Shown here piece after piece: positions 19,810 through 32,885 of a stretch of DNA of 64,000 nucleotides. Positions within the stretch are counted from its first letter, which is position 1, and each line of letters begins with the position of its first letter. A program made the translations under genes and the position numbers. The notes under the pieces are model-generated. The model saw only the letters and a program-made list of their open reading frames with translations. It was not told the origin of the DNA and searched no databases. The stretch is from Huntiella abstrusa. Lineage: Eukaryota > Ascomycota > Sordariomycetes > Microascales > Ceratocystidaceae. Location: NCBI GenBank assembly GCA_025685495.1, contig JAJNMT010000211.1:55141-119140 (forward strand), written 5' to 3'.

Positions 19810-21646
19810 CTATTCAAAGGGTCTCTTCTCCGCAGTAGTAGGTGGTTTAATATCCACATCATCATCCACCTGATTCTCCGAAGTTGTCTCCGACGCCGGC
19901 AACTTCCCCTTTCCATCCTTGCCAAGCCTCTCACACCACTCCTCGGCACTTCCAATGGTACTATCCAAGACCGAGCTAATCTGCAACAACATCTTCAACC
20001 CCTCACTCGCCAACGTAATAGCCGTTTGCGCATTCCGTCTTGTTCTTGACCGATGACTAGGAAGTTCTCCCCGCTTGATAGCCTCTTGTTCATGTTCCGC
20101 CTGTTGTTTCTGCGCCGTGATTGCCCTCTTTGGCAAAGCCATGAGACTTCTACGGACCATGTCGCGCGCACCGGGGGGTAGTACTGAGCCGGCGTATATG
20201 GAGATTTTGCCCATCGTGTCGTTGAGGACGGTTGCTACCTCGGATTTTAACCGTTGTACGCGCTCGCTTACTTCGCGACGGGTTCGGGGCGTGGCGTTTG
20301 TGGGCGTGGGCGGGGTGAGAATGGGGTTGCTTGTGGGTGTCGTTGCAGAGTCTTCTGGGATGGGATCGACAGATTGCATGTCTACATCGTCAATGCTATC
20401 TCTGCGTCCTTCGACACCGGCTTCTTCGGCTTGTTTCTTCGCTTCGAGTTCTCGCGCCTCGGCCAAGTCGTATTCTTTAATCAGATTCGTCAACGTGCTA
20501 ACATGGTCTTCGATATTTTTATTGGCGCGACGCATCATGGCCAGACAGTACTTCATGCTATGCATACTTTGATTGTTAATCGCGGAGCTGAGACCAGCCG
20601 TCGACCGAATAAATCGCATCGTCATATTCTTGGGCCGTTCTCTTGAATGTGGTTGACTATACGCCACATCCGGACTAGCGTGTTGTGGTGACGCTACATA
20701 CGATGGTGGTCTGCCATCTTCATAGCTAAGGCCCGACGTTGTATCATTGCTAATCATGGACATGCGCCGCTCGCAGTAATCACCGTCTTCACTGGCCGCA
20801 AGACTTGCCCCATCATTGGCCTTTCGGCGCTTAGCTGTTGCTGGTGATAGATGATCCTGCGGAACTCCAGACATTGGCGCAGGCGTTCTTTGACCACGAT
20901 CTCCTAGAATCCAACGGACTCCTCCTTCAACGCCAGTAACGCGACCAACGTTTTGTACAGTATTTGCGAGTGGATGAAGATAACTCTCCATGTATTCCGC
21001 CGTTGACTTGAACCGTGGCGAGAAGTTTTTAGAGCTGTTGTATGCTTGATTGGTACGGTTGACTGTTGATGCGATGAGAGGATGCGAACTGGTAATTACA
21101 TCTAACAATGGTCGTTTGCTTGCTGGTTCTGAAAACCCGGGTTGTGGGCTAGGCGCTACACAAACATTGTGGTTAGTAATTTACGACACAAAACCAATCA
21201 AGACAAAACATACCGGCTTTTAAATCCGCCAAAGCTTGGGCAACCAACTTCAAATTATCATCATCATCGTGCACACTATTAGGTCGCGATGCCCTCGGCA
21301 ATGGCGTCCCCTGAACCGATGTATCCGAATCCATAGGCGTCTGTCTGAAGCTACGCGACGAAGCTGTAGATGCCCCCGCCGTCAACTCATTAAACGATGG
21401 AATCCGATTCAATGGGGTATCTGCCGGGGATCCGAAAGTCTGCGCTAAAGATGGTAACCGGGTGCCATTGACAGATGACGGGCCGGCCGACGAGGTAGCT
21501 GCGAAATCGAATGTTCGGAATCCGGGGAGAGTTACATCTTGTGGACGACTGGCGGGGGTAGATGTAAATGAAGATGGCGCATCGTAGAAACTGTCGCGAG
21601 AGACTGGCCGGGGATCAGGACGGAGAGACGGATTTGATGAGGCCAT
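19810..21646 (-). CDS. OPI1: Opi1-family transcriptional repressor
   Basis: Exons 21214-21646 and 19810-21155 join across a 58-base intron; product 592 residues. Opi1 is the phospholipid-synthesis repressor that is held at the ER by phosphatidic acid and enters the nucleus when inositol is present. Family marks: SSHPLIASTVN and NFSPRFKSTAEYMES, VGRVTGVEGGVRWILG (about 215-230), the basic KRRK patch (254-257), SMKYCLAMMRRANKNIEDHVSTL helical core, and ISIYAGSVLPPGARDMVR. Filamentous members keep the Opi1 domain, but their targets may differ from yeast INO1. The first 144 residues are disordered and Ser/Pro-rich. The frame is open upstream of ATG 21646, but no earlier ATG is present in it. Confidence 0.93.
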
Positions 21647-24041
21647 TTTAGAGGCTTTAGGAAGGTTGCGATTGGTTTTGTAGATCAAGGGTCCAGCCTT
21701 GGGTGGATGTTGAAATTTGAAGCACTGAGGCTTGTTGAAAGCTTGTATTGTTGGTTGGGTTTGGTATACGGCTTTCACAATGGCGTGTATAGAAGAGAAT
21801 AGAGCGACCGATTGCGCAACGTAGGCACGTTGGCCGAACGATCGGGGGTAAAAGAAATTGAAGAAAAAATGATGAAGAAAAGGAATTTAATTGGTTAACT
21901 GACGGAGTTGAAGATTAAGGAACTTCGGAGTGACGATAAGACAATATACGCTTCATGGAGACTTGATGCACGGAAGCATTGACGGAAACCCAACGCCAAA
22001 GCACGGGGTATTTTGCTCTTTATTTTGGGCACTTCCTTTTGGGCTTTCCAGAAAATGGATAGGATTCTTTTTGGTTGGCTTGAATCGAGATGGTGATAAT
22101 GAGGGTTTATAGCAGTACAGGAATTACTAGAACAAAGAAAATTGCTGAAGCTGATTTGAATATTCTTGGTGATGTTTTTTGCCGCATAGCCGATGGATTA
22201 TAACTTGTGATTTAGCGTCATTGACTTTATCCAGTTTAACTCAACGGAAACCTTGCAGAGACAAGATTGACATGCCGAGGCGTTGATATATATAGAGTCA
22301 CATATTCACTTCAGTACTTGAGATCATAGAATCTCTCGAGAAACTTCATTAACCACTTAAGTAATGGCTTACTATCAACATCGCCATATGCAAATGCAAC
22401 CTCAGTTGACACAATGCCCCAAAATCACCGTCAAAAGTTGTTGGGAAAATCAGAGTCAAAGTCGCCTCATTTGCACATGTCAGCAAGGGATCCCGCCCAA
22501 AACCCACAATCACATGCTTTTTTGACATGTGCTGTTCAGGCATTTCAGCCCGACCGGATTCGGGATTTTCTTGCATTGTATCGATATATACCCACATCTA
22601 GGCGCAGCGTCATTGATCCATTGCCAATGCCGATAGACGTCGTTGTATCTCTTTGTCCCGTTTTGGTTATTTGCGGGATTCTGGATTCTCTACGATCGTC
22701 GTCGTAGGGCTTCACCACCGTCGAGTTGAGTGAAATGCGCAACATGTTGTAATTAATACTGGATATCAGACACTTCTTTTTTGGGTAATCCCCTTCTCAG
22801 ACGGTTTGTTACACTACACACTTTTCTCAACGATGCAGTGTTTTAACCGTGGTGCTACCCGTTCTTCTTCTCCAACGCTGAGATCTTACAATCCATTGAT
22901 AGATGGAACAAGAACAATACAGGTACATTTACACTGCTTGAATACTTGAAAATTCCCGGAAGAGAAAAACCACGGACTCCAAGAAATTCAACAAAATCCA
23001 TCAACCAACAAATTCACCTCCAAAATAGGTCCCGTGGCCGCGAATGATAGCCCGTAGAATCTTCCGGTTGAACATGTGATAATGCCTCCGTCCCGACCAA
23101 TCAGAAAACAAGATTTCACAAGTTCCTTAGATCTCTTTGAACATTACTACCTGTACATACCTCATCCATAGATTCGGAGTCTTCCATATGTACAAAGCAA
23201 GAAATCACAAGATTGTAAACTCAAAAAAGACAACTAGATACATCAAAATCTAATATATCCAATCACAAAAAAATATACGGTCCCTCTGACACCGCCATGG
23301 CAACTTCTCTGACACCGACGCCCAAAAAGGGTAGCAGGGCAGATACAATACATAGGCAGTTCTTATGGGACAGCTGACTACTTGCGAGAAGATAGCCTAT
23401 CCGTCTACGCGTCAAATATCGCTTCTAGATCAACGGCTACACTATGAAGTACCAAACAGAATGTTTGGTCCTCGGCGTGAGAATATGAAGAGATGCACTG
23501 TCTGAAAGACGCGATGGTACTAAAGAAGAAAGAGAAAGGAACTCTTAAACATTGCGCTGTATCGTGAAGTTTTTATACCCGTTTTACTTCCCCACTTTTG
23601 TCAAACCTGTAGGTCACGTGTTACCGGATGTTGTCCTTACGCCACAGTAGTTCGCTGGGCAATCAACCTTGTGGCGTCAAGCTTGTCAGGGAACCCTATG
23701 TTATCATGAAATATAACCCTTGGAAACAGGCCTCGTAACACGATAGCAACCCACTGACGAAGGGGGGATTATTTGGGACAATGATGAACCAGCCAAGTTG
23801 TTACATAGACCAAACATCAGAATCCACCAATTCTTTGTTCCAATTCTGTCTGTGACAGTTGTCAATTTGTTTTCCAAAAAGCCATTTCGTCATACCCAAT
23901 TGCGTTTCTATATAATCCATATATCCCTCCCATCTACAGAGCCGCATACTAAGCTTCCGCACCCCGCGCCGCATCCCGTCGCCCCCACTAATTTCGGCAC
24001 GTCTCCGTCTTCTCCGTTGTCGCCGTCGCAAATCATCCACA
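21647..24041. other. Divergent intergenic region, OPI1 and APM1
   Basis: 2.4 kb with no supported gene. A 53-codon frame (22364-22525) and an overlapping 97-codon one (22414-22707) start with ATG but have no recognisable features. Around 23,000-23,300 the sequence is A-rich with scattered ACATAC words; the last 200 bases before APM1 are C/T-rich as expected for a leader. Confidence 0.45.
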
Positions 24042-25563
24042 ATGGCGTCGGCAATCTTCTTTCTAGACCTAAAGGGCAAGGTGTGTTTGCGTGCTTGCGA
24101 CATCATCGTATATAGCTGACTCGTGATTGTCTGTTTCTAGACCCTCTTGGCCCGTAACTATAGAGGTGATATTCCTATGTCTGCCGTTGAAAAGTTCCCA
24201 GTGTTGCTTAGTGAAGCCGAAGAAGAATCTTCGGCTGTACCGCCTTGCTTTTCGCATGAGGGTATTAACGTGAGTTACTTGACTTTTGTCTACTGGCATG
24301 TTAACTGACCACCTGGCCGGCTACCCTAGTATCTTTACATCCGCCATAACAACCTCTACATTCTCGCTCTCACAAAAAGAAACACCAATGCCGCCGAAAT
24401 CCTCCTTTTCCTGCACAAGATTGTCGAAGTCTTCACCGAGTACTTCAAGGCGTTAGAAGAGGAATCTATCCGCGACAACTTTGTCGTCATCTACGAATTG
24501 CTAGATGAGATGATGGATTTCGGATACCCGCAAACCACCGAGACCAAGATCCTACAAGAGTACATCACCCAAGAATCACACAAGCTCGAGGTCCAAGCAC
24601 GCCCGCCCATCGCCGTCACCAATGCCGTCTCTTGGCGTTCCGAGGGTATCCGTTACCGCAAGAACGAGGTCTTTTTGGATGTGGTCGAGTCGCTTAATCT
24701 CCTGGTATCCGCCCGTGGCGATGTTCTCCGCTCTGAAATTCTCGGCGCAATCAAGATGAAGTGCTACCTCAGTGGTATGCCAGAGCTCCGTCTTGGTCTC
24801 AATGACAAGGTCATGTTTGAAACCACTGGCCGTACAACCCGCGGCAAAGCCATCGAAATGGAAGATGTCAAATTCCACCAATGCGTACGTCTCTCGCGCT
24901 TTGAAAATGACCGCACAATCTCCTTTATCCCACCGGACGGCGAATTCGAACTCATGAGCTACCGTCTGAATACGCAAGTCAAGCCTCTCATCTGGGTTGA
25001 ATGTGTCGTCGAGTCGCACTCGGGTTCCCGCATCGAGTACATGCTCAAAGCGAAAGCCCAATTCAAGCGCCGCAGCACGGCTAATAACGTTGAGATCATT
25101 GTGCCGGTGCCCGATGATGCGGATTCGCCGCGCTTCCGGACGAATATCGGATCGGTGCATTATGCGCCAGAGCAGAGTGCCATTGTTTGGAAGATTAAGC
25201 AGTTTGGTGGAAGTAAAGAGTTCCTTATGCGTGCGGAATTGGGATTGCCTTCGGTGCGCGGTGATGATGAACATGGTGGTGGTATGACGGGCGGTTTTGG
25301 TGGTAGTATGGGTGGTGTTGGAGGTGTCAAGGGTGCGAAGAGACCAATTCAGGTCAAGTTTGAGATTCCATACTTTACTACCAGTGGTATTCAAGTGCGT
25401 TACTTGAAGATTACTGAGCCGAAGGTAAGTTGGCTGTCATTCCACTGCCGTTTTTATGTTCAACTTACTAACACATTCTTAGTTACAATATCCCTCTTTG
25501 CCTTGGGTCCGTTACATCACACAGTCGGGCGATATCGCCGTCCGGTTACCCGATGCCATCTAA
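24042..25563 (+). CDS. APM1: AP-1 clathrin adaptor complex, mu subunit
   Basis: Four exons (24042-24080, 24141-24269, 24330-25424, 25483-25563) give 447 residues. The first exon codes for only MASAIFFLDLKGK, the start of the longin-like N-domain (about 1-140); then come YLYIRHNNLYILALTKRN and the mu-homology domain (about 170-445) that binds YxxPhi cargo, ending with LPWVRYITQSGDIAVRLP. The match is to AP-1 rather than AP-2 or AP-3 mu. It acts at the trans-Golgi/endosome. A Gly-rich run (GDDEHGGGMTGGFGGSMGGVGG, split here only by normal reading) sits in a loop of the mu-homology domain and is a lineage insertion. Converges on the RKM4-like gene with 114 bases between stops. Confidence 0.97.
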
Positions 25564-25677
25564 GAAGGAGGAACTACAACAAGATGAATTCACTATATCA
25601 AATTTCATGTCACGAGTAGAATGCGCTTTAATAATGCACTAACAATGGAAAACAAATGTACTTTTTTTTCTCTCTTC

Positions 25678-27151
25678 TTACTGTGGCAAGCTGCCCAACA
25701 GCTCCAAAATCAACTTCTTCTCACCCATCCGCACCTTTACAGCCATTTCCTTTCTCTTTGTCGTTGTCTCTGCCAGGATGCGCTCATCCTCTTGTAAGCT
25801 GGTTGGATATTCGGCGAGTCTTTCCTTCAGAATAAGAGGGATAACAGCGCGTGTGATTTCCTCTTTACGCTTCTTATCAGGAACAACAGCGGCAGAAACC
25901 TTTTTCAACGCTTTCAATACAGCACCGATAATTTCCTCCAACTCCCCCGTTGCCCCCTCTAATGTCGCCTCTCCCTGGAATAACCCGTCAGGTCCGGGAA
26001 ATCCGGCATTCCGCTCGATTAAAACGCTCTCATCAATGGAATCTGCATCAAGGAAGTTCTCCGCCTTTTGCCAGAAATGTTCGGATAAGTGAAGGTGTGA
26101 AAGGAGGGTTTTGCGGATCAAAGAGAATGGGATTTCAACGAGGTCGTAGCGGGCGTGGCGGGGCGTGACGTAGCCGTATTTACGGAGGAGTTCGGATGGT
26201 GGGTGGGGGCCGTAGTAGTTTAGGATTTCGGAGCCGGCGGGGATGGGCCGGAGGGAGACTACGGTGAGGGCGGTCTCGGCGTGGTTTACGTGGGCCTGGG
26301 AGTGTTAGTTGGGTTGGAGGTTTAGGAGGGGATAAAGGACTTACGTTGAATTCGGCGTCGGCATTCATCATGTCGGCCATGGGGACCATTCCCAGGACTT
26401 GTTGATCTTCTTTATCAACGACCCAGCCATCTTCCATTTCCTCATCTTCATCGTCATCGTCTCCTTCGAGATCAAAAGCATACGCCATAATCGTGCTACC
26501 CATGCGATGCGCCAATTCCACCAAGGCCTCCTCCTCAAGAACTTTTCCATCGGGGAAGAAAACTTCCTTGTGCTCTAACACCCCCGGCACAATCACCCCT
26601 CTGAACATAGCCTCCGCTTCTTCCCTTCCAATACGGTTCCGGATCGCAGAGGCTTGAAGCTCGGCTAACTCGTCGTCACTCCAGAACATGGGCGTATCGA
26701 AGGTCCGGGGGAGTACATCAAAGTATCTCGCCCATCTACTCTTTTCCCCCCGGAGATACTCAAACAACATGACGAAAATGAGCGCCGTCCACGGGTTCTG
26801 CATGCCCTCGTCCATTTCTACATCCTCTTCACCATCGTCACTTCCCGCCCCAGAAGAAAATAACCCCGGCGCTAACCCCGCCAATTCAGACGTTTGAACA
26901 GACATGATTGCGGGCCGTGGGATGGTGAAAAGGACCGTCTCGGCGGGGATGTCGTGCGTGGCGATGAGGCCGCGGCCGGCGTTGGTGGACCGGAAGTCGC
27001 GGAAGGAAACGGATGGGTGGATGGTGGTGTTGGGGATGGAGGTGAACCATTGCATGAATGCGGCGGATTGTGCTTCGAAGTCGGCCATTTTGTCGGTTTT
27101 CGGGCCGTGCCTGTGGTTTCCGGGAGTTGGGAATCTCAAAGGTGATGTCAT
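25678..27151 (-). CDS. RKM4: SET-domain protein lysine methyltransferase, RKM4/SETD6 type
   Basis: Exons 26345-27151 and 25678-26295 join across a 49-base intron, giving 474 residues from the first ATG or 453 from ATG 27088, whose start (MADFEAQSAAFMQWF) looks more like the family. The SET domain has the RGLIATHDIPAETVLFTIP start and a long acidic insertion (SET-I); the intron falls in MMNADAEFN|AHVNH, the cofactor-binding NH word, and exon 2 supplies ILNYYGPHPPSELLRKYGY with the catalytic tyrosines. A Rubisco-LSMT substrate-binding domain fills the C-terminus. In yeast RKM4 methylates ribosomal protein L42 (eL42); SETD6 has other targets. Two acidic loops (DDGEEDVEMDEG, EGDDDDEDEEMEDG) are typical of fungal members. 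Confidence 0.88.
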
Positions 27152-27308
27152 GGTTGGTAAAGTATTCTTGAAATTTTTGGTGGGGTGGACCCTAATGACG
27201 TAGGAGACCCTTAGGGTCGGGTTGTATAAGTCACCCCATTGAGCTTGTTTGTTGATATCACGAACTTGGATTACCTACGATAATTTATATATTACAAAGA
27301 CCACCAAA

Positions 27309-28080
27309 ATGCATGCTCTTCCGTATCCTGTTCCGGTAAATAACCCTCTTATTCCCCCATCTCTCCAATCCGAGCTTATAATTCTCTACATGCACCCCGC
27401 TCGTCCCGCGCACACCATCGAACATCTCCGTCTCCTGCTAGTCCACTGGGCTCAATACAGGACTCTCTTCTACGATCCTCAGCTAATCGAAGCGGCCATC
27501 TGGATCCACGATGCCATCCACGATTGCACCAGATTCGACAACGAAGTAGACTCTGCTGATCTCGCCTTTCGTCATCTATTCCAATTCTATGACAGGCCTC
27601 GGGTTGACAGACTCCGAGCACTCATCATGTCAACACAGAAGCATGTGCTGCCGCCATTCTCGTCTCAGGTACACCTGAATGATGCAATGTTATTCCTTGA
27701 TATCGATTTTTGTATGATGGGGGCGGAACCTGAGGTGTTTGATTCGTATGAGAGGGCTGTTCGAGAGGAGTATTCGTTCCTGGATGACGTGGAGTGGGCG
27801 GTAGGGAGACGTGATGTCGTCCAGGCATTCTTGAATAGACCGTGTCTGTTTTTTACTCAGATTATGAGAGATCGGTATGAGGATGCTGCGGAGCAGAATC
27901 TGGGGAGGATTATATGTAACCTGTTTCCACTGTTGTTCGAAACGGGCAATCTGCAATCTACTGCGTAAGTCTGCGCCTCTATCCATTCGGATAAGCGCTA
28001 TTGTTATCCGCAACTTGCTTGGTTGTAGTCTGTACGAAGCCCCAGTCTTTGAGTGGTGTCAGCATGTTTTACTGGATTAG
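27309..28080 (+). CDS. HD-superfamily metal-dependent phosphohydrolase-like protein (COG4339 type)
   Basis: The first exon (27309-27964) gives HPARPAHTIEHLRLLL, AIWIHDAIHD, LIMSTQKHV and MLFLDIDFCMMGAEPEVFDSYERAVREEY, the order of His/Asp words seen in COG4339 predicted HD phosphohydrolases. H-D of the HD pair is in WIHDAIHD. No substrate is known for this family. Read straight through, the frame stops at 27966-27968 (219 residues); however the stop lies in a perfect GTAAGT donor, and splicing to TTGTAG at 28028 (64-base intron) gives an open 17-codon second exon to 28080 and 235 residues. I prefer the spliced form, but both are possible. Start context CCAAAATGC is good. It is divergent from the RKM4-like gene. 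Confidence 0.85.
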
Positions 28081-28710
28081 GGGGATGTTTATGTGTGTTG
28101 AGGTTTTCCACACGGAGTTTGGTGTTTTCTTTTGGGAGCGGGCGTTTTGATTTTTAGAGCAAGCATTTTGGTTTTTAGAGCTTAATATTACTTACGTATA
28201 CTTATAACTACTACGCAATTTGGACGTTTTGCTGAATGGGAAGTTAATTATATACCCGCCGTTGGCACGTCACAAGTCCCTTGTGCGTAAAGTACATCAT
28301 AAGTCTCCGATATCTCTCCAATTCCAAATCCGGTAATACTCTTCCACCTCCGAGTCCCGTTAGTACAACTTCCTTTCCGTGCTTGTGTGACGGATTTGCT
28401 TCCGGATGTTTGCGACGCTTTATACACGGTCATAAATGATAGAAACGAAATTGACGATATTGTAAACAGTAAAGTTGAATCAATTTTTGTAAAAACAACT
28501 ATTGCTCCATGTCTGTCTACCAAAGCATCCTATAGGACGATCTAGGTAGATACCAGATAGAACACTATCGTGGATAACAGACCAAGCAACTCATAGATAT
28601 ATACATTAAAACCCCATCTCATTCCGAGATTCCATAACCCTCACTTTTCAAACCAAGTCTATCCTTCAAAACCAATAAAATAAATCAACAGAAAAAGAAA
28701 AAAACAAAAC
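28081..28710. other. Convergent intergenic region
   Basis: 630 bases between the HD-domain gene and GT2 stops. A 91-codon minus-strand frame (28249-28523) lacks an ATG start at its end and shows no domain. The stretch just after GT2's stop is A-rich, as expected for a 3' UTR. Confidence 0.4.
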
Positions 28711-31505
28711 TTAGAAAGTAAACTTCATCAAAGCCGGGTTCAAAAACACCGGTAAGGCGAAGTGCGACACGATAATCGTGCACAAGGGGTAAATACTAGC
28801 AAAAGTGCGAATCTGCCAGAAATGAGGGAAGACGTAGTAAGCGCAGATAATCAACGCCGTGGTAGCAATGCAGAAGAGGAAAGTTCCAAAGAAGTGCTTC
28901 AGGATACGAGGCACTTCTTCCAGGAAGTTGACGTTCTCGACTTCCTTGCTGGTGGCACCCCATTGGATATCAATGTGGAAGAAGTGGCAGAGAAGAGCCT
29001 TGCATACGTGCAGAGAGATACCGCCGAGGAAAATCGTGAAGATGGGCATCCATTTGAGGTTTTCCCAGAGAGCGGGGAGAAGACCCTTTTCGCCGATGCG
29101 GTAGCGGAGGACTGCGAGGGCGACGTTGCCGAGGGCGGGGAAGACGACGATGATGGAGAGGTAGATGGCGAAGGAGTCAACGTAGAACTTGTCAAGGTAG
29201 CCGTAGAACCATCCGGTAATAAGGTAGTTCATAAGCGACAGAGCCCAGGCAGCACCAATGGCGTAGTAGGTACCAATGTAAGCCATGATACCAACCTTCT
29301 GGTAAAAGTAGACCTTGGAGAACAGGAAGCGCAAGAACATGGGAGCAAAAGGTCCCTTGTACCACCACTGGTGAAGAGGGTGGAACAGAAGCTCGTTACA
29401 ACCATAGGCATACTTCTCCCAGCGAGCAAGCTCATCGTACACGGTAAGAGAGACACCCTCCTGGAACTCATTGTTAGAGTACGAGGCGAAGCGAAGAACG
29501 TAACCGGCAGATTGCAGACGAATAGCGATATCGAAATCCTCAGACACGTGCGACTCGGACCAGTACTTCTCACGACCATCGTCCTCGTCAATGTACGCGC
29601 AGGCATCTTGGATAGCAGACCAGCGGAGGAAGGCGTTGTGGCCGACGAAAGGGCAGATATCACCACCGGAGACGGAAGTGGTAATGGCGGTGTAAATCAT
29701 GTTGGTGAACCAGGTGACGGCGTACTCGAAGAAGGAATCGGAAACCATCATGACACCGGAGGTGTGCTGGATAATGGCGACTTCGGGGGAGAGCTCCATC
29801 TCAGAGACGGAATCCAAGAGACAGTCGCGGGGGACACGGGTGTCGGAGTCGATAATCAGAATGTAGTCACCCATGCGAATATCACCAGCAGCCCAGGTCT
29901 CACCCTCCGATTCGCTAATGACCTCTTCCAGAGCGCGAATGTAAACGCCATCCTCATCCTTCTGCGTCCACTTCTCGTGGCGTTGGACCTCGCGGAGCTT
30001 AGCCTCGACGGCGTTGGAAGTAGACAGAGCGTAGTTCATGTTGGAAGCCTTCTTGAACTTACCCTTGCGAATGAAGCCCTTCTCGCCATTCTCAGGCTTG
30101 GGGTTGTGCTTGGGACGAGCGACCCAACCAATGTTGTGCTCCTCGTAAAACTCCTGGCGGGCACGGGCAAGTTCGCTGCTGATCAGTTGCATACCGTCAT
30201 CGTTGATGAAGATGTTAGCGGTACCACCCTGCATTTCATACGAGGAAATAGCGGCCTTGATGGACAGAATGGTGGGCTTGATGACGGCAGAAAGACCCTC
30301 CTTGTAAACAGGCATCTGGATGGTGACGTGGGGAAGAGGACCATTGTTGCGAGAGAGACGAGGGGGTGCCTTGCCAGAGTAGAACTTTGAGTTCTCGTTG
30401 ACAGAGCTGACGGGACCGAAGATTTGGAAAATGTTACCGACAATGGCGAGGAAGAAGAACATGGAAATGAAGAGCTGGGGAGGGCAGGCGGCAAGGAGAG
30501 CAAGACGGACATAGCTACCGTCAAGCATGATTTCCAGCGCCAAATGTCTCCAACCAAGAGCCATACAGACAATAGCGAGGGTTAAAGCCAGGGCGACAAC
30601 GGTAGCACGAGTCAAGGGGATGGAACGGACTTCGGTGAAACCGGCTTCGATATCACCGATCTTCTCACCCTCGGAAGAGGCGTCAACGGCGGTGTCACCG
30701 TCATCTTCGGTGTCCTTCCAGACAAGCGCCATGATGTCACTCTCGATACCGCGGATGCGGGTCATGATGTTGTCGGGCTCATCGTCCCAGACAACTAACA
30801 TGGGAGGCTCCATGATGAAGGCGGCGAAGTGATGCTTCTGGGCGTGTACCAAATCGCGAATGGAAGGCAGAACTTGCAGCTGCATGTTGTCCCGAATAGG
30901 GATGGAAGTGTGCATCTGGAAACGTTCACGCATGACGCCCATAAGGGTGTGAACCCAACGGGTGTTGACGGTCATACCGCACTAGAAAGAAGAGTTAGTA
31001 ACCTGGGTCTCAAGGGATGAAGCAGGAGTAACCTGAAACTTACAGCAACATTCATATGCATAATCTGCTCGTAGAAACCACCAGGAACGTTGGCCATGTG
31101 AGCAGGCTGGCAAACATATTGGCCACGAGCCTTCTTGAGAACGACACCCTCATCGCTCTGAGCATCGTCACTAGCGTACATCATACGAAGCTGGTTTTGG
31201 TACAGATGGGTAACGGTGATGTCGGCCTTGACATCAGCCATGGCCAGAGAAACGGAACTCATCCGGGCAGTGTTGCGGTTGGGAGTGGCAACGCCGCTCT
31301 GGGGGGTGGCGATGCCGGACGGAGGCATGGAGTTGTATGCGTTGGTGGGAGAAAATGGAGGAGAGGCGGGAGTCTGGGGAGAGGCGACTGCGGGTGGAAC
31401 GGTGATCGAGGCGGCGGCGGCGGTGTCGACGGGGGCGACGGGGGCCTTACCCTTCTTCTTGCCCTTCTTCTTCTCCGGAGAGACGTAGTTCTTGAGAGCC
31501 TGCAT
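28711..31505 (-). CDS. GT2: Family 2 glycosyltransferase, fungal hyphal-growth GT2 type
   Basis: Exons 31044-31505 and 28711-30981 join across a 62-base intron to give 910 residues. N-terminus: basic KKKGKKKGK and a disordered Ala/Pro-rich stretch. Then two membrane segments (about 277-297 and 315-342), a large cytosolic GT-A domain with MPVYKEG (377), INDDG (413), DSD (532-534), SED acid base region (634-636) and ELARW (671-675), which stands where processive GT2 enzymes have Q/RxxRW, then about four to six membrane segments to the end. This plan matches the Zymoseptoria/Fusarium GT2 that is needed for hyphal growth on solid surfaces; the polymer made is not established. It is not a chitin synthase: the QRRRW signature is missing. 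Strong codon bias suggests high expression. Confidence 0.88.
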
Positions 31506-32885
31506 GGTGGATGGTTGCAGCAGGTGTTGTGTGATTATAGAATTAAGAGAAATAAGATGTAAGAAAGTGAATATGGAGATAGATTAAGATGTAGCGTTTT
31601 GTCGTAATGAACTAATGAGTATTGGCTACTCAAAAGACAGTGACGATGAATCGACAACTGCTGGTGTGAAGATAGACCGGAGCAAACAAGTTGCGAGATC
31701 AAGATATCCAGAAGACTGCCAAGACAGACCGACTGATCAACTTATATCTCACACAAGAGGCTGTTGTGTCTGAAGAATAGGATGCTGTCCTACTGTGGAC
31801 TAAAGCAAAAGAAGACAAGAGTGCAGTGACGGACCAGACATCCGGAAACCTAAGAGGCGAGGGGACAAGAGGTTATCTTATAGAAACTCTCGATAACCTG
31901 CAATGTGCCCATAGGGGGGATACGGCACTTCTAAAAGACTACACTGTATTGAACAAGTCTAGCAGGGCCTCAAGCTCCACTGTAACTGAAGCTTTCACCT
32001 CATGTTACCTCATCGTTACTTCGCCAAGCAGACAAAGTCGACCAGGATAGAATAACGACGGAGAGTAACCCGGGCGTTGAAAGGGGAGTGTCTTGAGCAT
32101 CAGGGGGGCGTGTATCCAAGACGATGAGCGGTTCTGGATTCAAATCGACAATGGCCGCATCTTTCTAGGCCGAACAGGGCGTCATAATTCCGTTTCTAGA
32201 GAGCTTATATGGTGGAAGGAAGGAAGGGAGACAAGCAGCTCGTAACGAGCGGGTTGTGAGCCACGGTGGTTTTCTTGGCAGTGCCTGGTATTCTGTTCTG
32301 AGGCATCGTCTGTGTATGTAAGTACGTATGTACATACCTATGAAAAAGCGATGTCTAGAAGACGCCTTTGCCAACGAGTGCCGGCCAACAGTGACAAGCC
32401 GCCATAGCTAACTAACCACAGCTAACGACGTCGCTTATGATGCGCACCATCGATAATATCAGTAGGATCGTTTGGCCTGCAACTTATAAAAAGAACAGGG
32501 ATTGTCTTGTCGTTGGCTGATTTCTGCTTCATTTTTCTGGCGTGGGTTTGTAGAACTAAGGATTGCCTAAAGAGAAAACAAAAGGGGTGTGCTTAGTGAC
32601 CTGATAGAGGGGTGGCGGCTACGACGGTTTGGAGAATATGTGTGTAAGTCGAGAATTTGGCATAGAGAGAGCCTGCATGTGTTGGAAGAGAATAGTCGGG
32701 CGCTTTGGTTGTTGGCCGCTGATACGAGAGGATATACTTTTGACGAGGCTGAGAATGACGGAGGCGTTACGGTATTTCAAGATTTGTTTCTTGGATTCGG
32801 TTTGGTATGTATGTGTGTAGGAAGGTTGCACCAAGCATGCGTCAAGAGCCTTTAGAACCACATGACGCAGTTGTGTACAGTATGC

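Noticed and set aside
22364..22707. Two overlapping short ATG frames between OPI1 and APM1
   Set aside because: No domain, no codon bias, no splice partners; kept as non-coding.
28762..30390. 542-codon open frame on the plus strand
   Set aside because: Antisense shadow of GT2; composition (Val/Gly/Glu/Asp-rich) reflects sense-strand codon bias.
28711..31505. Chitin synthase as identity of the GT2 gene
   Set aside because: It lacks QRRRW and the chitin synthase N-terminal and EDR words; MQGGTANIFINDDGMQ fits the surface-growth GT2 group better.
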